Below, one piece after another: positions 58,059 to 64,000 of a DNA stretch of 64,000 nt. This DNA is from Marchantia polymorpha subsp. ruderalis (lineage: Eukaryota; Streptophyta; Marchantiopsida; Marchantiales; Marchantiaceae), in the NCBI GenBank assembly GCA_037833965.1, contig AP031354.1, positions 17,276,001 to 17,340,000 on the forward strand. Reading direction: 5' to 3'. The position numbers and the translations under genes were made by a program. Position 1 is the stretch's first letter; each line of letters begins with the position of its first letter. The notes beneath the pieces were generated by a model, which saw only the letters and a list, made by a program, of their open reading frames with translations, did no database searches and had not been told where the DNA came from.

Positions 58059-61000
58059 ATGATGCGCAGCCCTAGCAGAGACAGTGCTTCCCGGTCAAAT
58101 CCTGCGTGGAGTCATCTGGTTGCCGCCAGCTTCAGCAACTCTGGGCCATCTCTGAGCTCTTGCACGGTCACTTTAGAAGACGTGCTTCAGTTCTGGTTTG
58201 TAAACCCTTGTTCGCTACTCACGAGGCCATTAATTATCGAGCGTTTCAGTTCACACTATGCTGATGAGTCTGGCTTCCTGTCAACATCTGACTGCACTCC
58301 AAAGCCATCTCCTCGAGACTAGCTAGCCCATCAGAAGTCCTAAGCATTGCAATCTCCTCGTTTCGTACTAAACGCTCATGAGTCTTTGCTCATATCCCTC
58401 TGTAAAATAATCGGCTTTGCAGTTCTTCAAATGGGCCAGTTGAAAGAGAGCTTCTGATGTCTTTACAGTTTCAATAGAGGAGTACATAAATCTAGCTTTG
58501 AGGATCCGATCTCATCTTGCCTGGTGGAAGAGATGATTCAACGCGTGTGCTTGCGAATTTGATGATACTGGATGGTTTCATGATTCAACAACTGGTGTTA
58601 GCGTTTTCCAGGTACAGAGACGTAGATGCGGAAAACAATGTGTTTGCGAGTAAGAGTTGGTTCATGGGTGGTCCTGATTTCGACCGAGAGGTAATCATGG
58701 ACCCTCACTCTGTCTCTTCGAATCATAGGATGAGATGTTCTATTTGGACCTCATGGACCTCTTCTCAGTCCTTACATGGACGATGAGTACATGGCAGGGA
58801 ATCTCTGGCGTGAAAGAACAATCCTTTTGACATGTTCCGAGGAAAATCAAGAATTGACCACTTACCATTAAGCCTCTTCCAGAACCTCTGTTGTTAGTGG
58901 AGTCTAAATTTCCTGCTCTGTGGTGCGAGCCGACTTCTTCAGGCTTTAAGGCGTTAGACTGGGAGCACTGGATGCTAGTCGATGCTAGTCACTGCACTTC
59001 GCGCTGGTGTTCTTCTTTGAAACATGTCGACCCTTCGGATCAGCAATCTGACGAGGGAGAATATTACAAACTACCTCAACCGAGTCCTGTATATGAAAGT
59101 CAGTCAACCTTCGGGCCTGACACCATTTCGCATTACCGACTATTCAGAACTTCTTATGTAAAGAAGCTTATGACTGACTTCTTACTCTGTCAATCAACCT
59201 TATTTGTGGTTCATCTACTAGCGATTTTTCAATCCATCTATTGAATATGTTATACATGGCAACTTGACGAACTTAAGTATAGCTCTGAATTGCACTGAAT
59301 CATATTCTCTATCCAGTGGAGTTCTGAATAATGGATGTTTCGAGGACTTCTAGGATTTGGTGCTACATATTTTTTCCCCTTGAAAGTTTCCTTAACACCG
59401 CTTTCCACCATGTTTATGGCTGAAGAGTCTGAGTGGTATAAGCTTAGAGGTTAAGACAGTAGTCATGTAAGTAGGCAGGCTTTATTTGTTTTGGTCTGAA
59501 AGTCGTAACGTGCATTATTCAGGTGGAGATGAAGTTTGGCGAGTGTGTGAACTTAGCAGCCGAAGGGGCCCTAGATGGATGGAAAGACAGTGTGCGTGGT
59601 AGGCTTGCCCTTGTGATCGTATTGGACCAATTTCCAAGGAATATCTATCGACAATCTCCGAAAGCTTATGCGTACGATGAGATTGCTCGGAAAATAACTC
59701 TGGAGACGATCGAGCAGGTAAGGTTCTCTCATGTCACTGTATGCGCAATTTTTTCCCACTCGGAATGTGTCACAGTTTCACAAGATCTTACAAACTCGGA
59801 CGTTGTTAATGGAACGCTATGTTAAGCTCAACTGAGCAGACTGCATCCTTCTGAGTTCTGAATGTCCTAAAAACACATGTTACTTAACTTTCATGACTAA
59901 GAATGGATTCGCTTGAGCTAATCTCCATGAACAATCATTCAGTTGACTGTCAACTGTCAGAATTGCTACGGTCATGGAAGAATTATGTTCCTCATGTGAA
60001 ACTAATTGTGTCAGCGAACAGCAATTGCTGGATTGAAGTCTACTCTTACACAATCACCTCATTACTCGATAGTTTATATGTGTAGCCAAAGCTACCTGCA
60101 CAAGAAGTTAGTGGAAGCACATGTCCAGGAAGCTCATCAGTTGAGTTAATCACGGCATTCTGTATTCTTAGTATATTTCCATGTTTCTTCAGTATTATAC
60201 TTTTTGGGGTATCTAATGAAGAACTAATGCCTAAGCGTATCCTAGCAACCAGCTATTGTTCAAACTGGAGCTAAAGATGGAAGATTTTACCCTGAATGAT
60301 AATCCTAGTGCTTTTCTCACATTTTTGTAGGTGCTTAGCTCGAACCCCATACTTTCCTTGAGAGAGTAATCTTTCCTTGAGAGAGTAATCTTATTGTTAT
60401 TTGAATATAGTATTATGTTGAGCCTCTAATAGGTTGCTGAAACTCAATCTTTCGTCTCAGTAATTGTCATGTTAATGAGTTAGCCTCACACATATACATG
60501 AGAAACTTGATGTCGGTTACAAACTGGCGTATAATATAACTGCGAAATTTACACATGCTTTAGGTCTTACTGTATTTGCAGCCCAATTTTTAATCATATA
60601 GATGCCAATCTCTGCAACATGTACACTAAGATATTTGCACCTCAAGCTGATGCAGAGATCAGGAAAAATTTCTTAACTTTAAGTTCAGCCACTTCATAAT
60701 TCATATATCACTATGTTGAAGAACCAAGGTTATGGAGGTGTCATGTGAGCTGATAATTAATAGTGTCAGCCAACTTTGGCATTTAGAGGTTTGTCCCTGA
60801 ATCTCCAACATGAATGATCTTAGACGAGTGTTCATGAACGACAAAAAAATTGCAATTCTAATGAGATTTCTGCTTTTTTAACAGGGTCTGGATACAGAGT
60901 TAAATCCCACGGAGAGAACGTTTTTGTATATGCCTCTCATGCATTCTGAAAATCTTCAAGACCACGACATAGCAGCCACTGTTTTCAAGGGACTCGCCGA

Positions 61001-61752
61001 TCAGTATAGTGATAACGAACATCTTCACAAATACCTTCAGAATACGCTCGAGTTTGAGGTGATTCTTCGCACTTAATGATTCACAAAGGTTCGAGTTTTG
61101 AGAGATGATACAGAATATGCTTCCAATCGATTGGCGTGTCATTTATCGAGACTCTTTTACAGATTCTTACAACTCAAAAACCTTTGTCCAAAGCAACAAA
61201 ACATGAGAATTTCGTTGCATGAATGGAGCTTACTGCAAGGCATAATATATACCACATCGTCTCCTTACGGCTGACCTTAGCCATGTCGTCAAATTGCATA
61301 TTGAGTCCACCTGTTTTAGCTGGATGACAGGGAGGAGGAACAACGTCAGGTGGTATGCATCCTTGAATAAGGGACCCGATGACGTGTTCGGCTTCTGCCT
61401 TCTCTCTTCCTGTACTACAACGATCTTGTTCAGCCATGTTTCCTCCTGGTCCATTAAATATGAAGCAGTGTAAACGTAGAGAACTGTCACTTGCTGAAGC
61501 TATAACACTCCAGAACAGCTGGGACTCGATGGTGTCTTGTATAGCCTGCAAATTCAGTTGCCTGAAGGTTTTTATCGAGATAATGTCGTCTTTGTCTCTG
61601 TTTAGAGAAACTCATCTGAACTCCTGGTTTTGCAGGAAAAGCACCGCGCAGTATTGGAGGTATTTGGAAGGTACCCTTCGAGAAATGAAGTTCTGGGAAG
61701 ACAAAGCACTCCCAAAGAATTGGAACATTTATCAAAAGGGGCATCATGGTGA
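58059..61752 (+). CDS. DUF924 family protein, copy 2, five exons, intact
   Basis: Exons 58059-58195, 58612-58690, 59523-59717, 60885-61058, 61636-61752; introns 416, 832, 1167 and 577 bp. 702 nt, 233 residues. Exons 2 and 3 encode exactly the same protein as copy 1. I count one change in exon 1, four in exon 4 (A/T, K/E, R/Q, L/Q) and two in exon 5. All landmark motifs are kept (LDQFPRNIYR, LYMPLMHSENL, FGRYPSRNEVLGRQSTPKEL), and the exon-5 residues here match the usual family pattern better than copy 1. The third intron is longer, partly because of a 19-bp tandem duplication. Molecular function of the family is unknown. Both copies look capable of making protein. Confidence 0.9.
60353..60390. 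repeat. 19-bp tandem duplication in intron 3 of DUF924 copy 2
   Basis: tttccttgagagagtaatc occurs twice in a row. The C1 intron has one unit (tttccttgacagagtaatc, near 41712). Confidence 0.92.
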
Positions 61753-61956
61753 CAAGAGTTTCTTCTTCTCGTAGTTCTATATGTCGCCGTCAACGTATAG
61801 CTTCGATCTTACCTGTCAACTGTTCCATACCACTAGTGCTTACATTCAGTGGGCTCATAGCATCTTCATATGCTTTTGAGCTTTCGATACCTAGAACCAT
61901 GCCCTTACTGTCAACTGAATGTCAGTTTGTAAAACTTGCAGACATTCTTCGTGCCC

Positions 61957-62002
61957 TTCTAAAAGCTACACAAATCTTCTTCTAAAAGCTACACAAATCT
62001 TC
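61957..62002. repeat. 23-bp tandem duplication downstream of DUF924 copy 2
   Basis: ttctaaaagctacacaaatc plus ttc is repeated with period 23 (starts 61957 and 61980). C1 has a single unit near 43296. Confidence 0.9.
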
Positions 62003-63261
62003 TGTTTCCATCTGTTGCAAAACTTAAATCAACCTCTCTAATCATGAACACATGAACCAATGAACGTGGCCTTTTTCGCACACCTGTGAGTTCGGAACCC
62101 AATGACAGGCACATGATAAAATCATGACAGAGAGCAGAGTACTGTTAATCATATTTAGTTATTTATTTATTTATATATATAACGAGTATGACAACAAAGA
62201 ACGACGGGGGTTGCTTTCACCTTCACGAAACCCTAAGTGGCCACAAGATTTGTAACCGTCTTTGTGACCCCTCCCCATCTCAACTAGCTCTAAGTTTGGT
62301 TCGGGGGTCTCGAGGAGCGAGCTGAGAGGGGATAGCAGGCCGTGGGGGCCATGCCAGGGGCAAAGACCGATCGCCTTCATGCTCAAGGGATCGTCGAGGG
62401 CTGAAGACTGGAATCTGCAAGGGGAACGGCAGGTCTGATCAGGTTCACCCATATTCTATCCTACGGTCACGCTGAGAGGACGGATGGACTTTATCTGGAA
62501 TCGAGACCTGGTCGATACGGACGCCATGCACCCCCGAACGCCAAGACCAACATGCAAAGCTCAACCTGGAGGCCAATGGTCAGGAAGTGCGTCCCATGGC
62601 GCCACTAAAGCGAGGAAAAAACTACAGGCAACATTGTCGCATGGTTCCACGCCAGCACGTACGACGCGTGTTGCTGCTTGACGTTCTGGGTCAGACATTG
62701 GCTCCCTGCTGTAAAAATGGGTTAGATCATAGAAGAGTATGGAAAGTGGAAAAGCGTTGCTGCTGTTTGGGAGGGAGGAGGAGAAGGAGGATGGAGTCTA
62801 CGCTCGTGCAGATGAGCGAGCGAGCGCGCAGACGTAGAGTAAAAGCCTAGTTGCATTATGAGGAGTGAAACCCACCTTCCTCTATTCTTCTTCTTCTTCT
62901 TCTTCGTCATGCACATAGTTCTGAGAGTCCTGCAAAAGCCGAGCGAGCAAATCCTGGCGGGACTCCTTTTCGAATGGAATCTGACTCGTATGGCAATCAA
63001 ACTTTGACATTTTGCAAACCAAATCGTATATACGATTCGAATCAGTGCGTCTACGATCAAGAAAGCGGTCTACGCAACGATATTAATGGAATGTTTGGCG
63101 ACAGAGATAATTCTTGTTTCTTGGGGTAAATCAGACCCCAAGAAGATATTTCTGCGGCTCCTCCCTTATCTTGGATACCCCTTCCCGCATACCCGTCATC
63201 AAAGATTCATGTATCCCAACCTTTCCCGTCGAAATTCATCCAGCCTCATGTAACAAATAAG

Positions 63262-63615
63262 TTACCCGCTATGAAGGTACGGGCTCATAGTCGGTTGATA
63301 TTTCTGCGATTTGAAAATACTTTCTCTTCCAATCATAAAGAGTTGATATCTATTTTTGAGCTGCCGGTAACACGATCTCCACATACTAACCGCCTTAAAG
63401 CATTCAGGGTACAGCTTGTGCTCCGAAGTGTGGAGAATTAGATGACATCTACTCACCAGAGGGTGAAGATCGGAAGCACCCTCAGATATTCTTGAAGGTA
63501 AGAAGACAGTAATAAATCTCGAAGCTCTGTCTCGTCTATTCAGGAAGATTTCCACTTCTGCAAACAGGATATCCTCTGATCTTACGTCACCGTGGTCCCA
63601 TGGCTCCGAGATCAT
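63262..63615 (-). CDS. Unassigned 117-residue open frame (block C2)
   Basis: Copy of 44575-44928, ATG at 63615, with the same protein-like N-terminal half. A run of changed bases around 63420-63445 (gctccgaagtgtggagaat versus gctccaaatcgtagtgaat) replaces several adjacent residues, a patchy pattern. Same frame relationship to the small frame upstream across a TGA. Family unknown. Confidence 0.4.
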   Translation of the reverse strand: MISEPWDHGDVRSEDILFAEVEIFLNRRDRASRFITVFLPSRISEGASDLHPLVSRCHLILHTSEHKLYPECFKAVSMWRSCYRQLKNRYQLFMIGRESIFKSQKYQPTMSPYLHSG

Positions 63616-63618
63616 GAG

Positions 63619-63792
63619 TCACTTGTCGATATGAAGATAAAGCAGAGCTACGAACTGTGACACTCCTTCCAAATTTGCTTTTTTGGCGTACTTGCCGTTC
63701 CACTTTGGACCATCCCATTTGTCCTTCATGAGCACACAAATGTAGTGAGTCTTCATTTCCACTGCGGTGAGTCGAGTTCGGATGCTCACCAT
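63619..63792 (-). CDS. Unassigned 57-residue open frame (block C2)
   Basis: Copy of 44932-45105 with ATG at 63792 and the same TGA terminator. The stop is shared, so it predates the duplication. Residue 13 is Met instead of Thr. Nothing further can be said about its role. Confidence 0.35.
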   Translation of the reverse strand: MVSIRTRLTAVEMKTHYICVLMKDKWDGPKWNGKYAKKANLEGVSQFVALLYLHIDK

Positions 63793-64000
63793 GGACGGGC
63801 CTGGACTCTGAGCGGAAGTCTACCGCAGTTCAATCACCGATCCCAAGAGCGTTCTGATATCTTCAAGCTCTTCTTTTTTACGGTAGACATGACGACTGAA
63901 TACTTCTGCGTCCGATTTGCCAATTGGTGTCAATATAGTCTAATATAGTCTACGAGGATATCATTTGTTTTCGTACCTGAACATCGTCTAGATAAGTCGA

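Larger units (their letters stand above)
55621..64000. repeat. Segmental duplication block C, copy 2 (runs off the window)
   Basis: Matches 37001-45314. Its left end is fused to the helicase fragment, with the bases aga shared by both parents at the joint. Contains the second hAT-like terminus (ending 55796), the small minus-strand gene, the DUF924 gene and the two small minus-strand frames, in the same order and orientation as copy 1. Non-coding stretches 56514-58058 and 61753-63261 hold the same features as their C1 counterparts and no extra gene. Confidence 0.95.

Overview
The window looks like nuclear DNA of a land plant, most likely a bryophyte (moss). The genes I can assemble have gt...ag spliceosomal introns, the best gene is a TORNADO1-type LRR-Roc-COR (Roco) protein, and a plant telo-box (AAACCCTAA) lies upstream of a ribosome-biogenesis helicase gene. 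Intergenic DNA is AT-rich. The moss assignment is inference; land plant is much safer.

The window is a mosaic of recent segmental duplications. With blocks named A (Roco gene and its upstream DNA), A' (a small gene relic), B (about 10 kb, mostly non-coding, ending in the 5' part of a DEAD-box helicase gene) and C (a DUF924 gene plus flanks), the order is A1(1-6524) - extra 2 kb - A'1(8509-9343) - B1(9372-19340) - rest of helicase pseudogene(to 22370) - accessory DNA with foldback element, third A' relic and tandem repeat(22371-28152) - A2(28153-34681) - A'2(34682-35568) - single-copy DNA - C1(37001 to at least 45314) - B2(45635-55621) - C2(55621 to window end). Copies are colinear over kilobases, with net length differences of only tens of bases in B and C. 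The arrangement A-B-A-C-B-C is not a simple tandem duplication.

Coding content. (1) Two Roco genes on the minus strand. Copy 2 is complete and copy 1 runs off the left edge. Their GTPase/COR halves are nearly identical, while their LRR halves differ strongly. (2) Two intact five-exon DUF924 genes on the plus strand. (3) A DDX51/Dbp6/RH1-type DEAD-box helicase, which is a pseudogene in B1 (frameshifts, stops, DEAD-motif segment missing) and a truncated, independently broken 5' fragment in B2. (4) A small acidic protein or first exon on the minus strand in C1 and C2 whose two copies differ only silently. (5) Several weaker exon-like frames I could not name.

The most unusual structural signal is a recurrent double palindrome. 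At the A'1/B1 breakpoint (9335-9383), and again at 23183-23246, two odd-length inverted repeats, each with a 1-nt centre, sit side by side. This is the pattern expected if both DNA ends had been hairpinned or self-templated before joining. The second strong signal is the LRR-restricted divergence of the Roco pair, which resembles diversification of a recognition surface.

All comparisons were made by eye within the window. No database was searched, and exon borders are inferred from gt/ag sites plus frame continuity.
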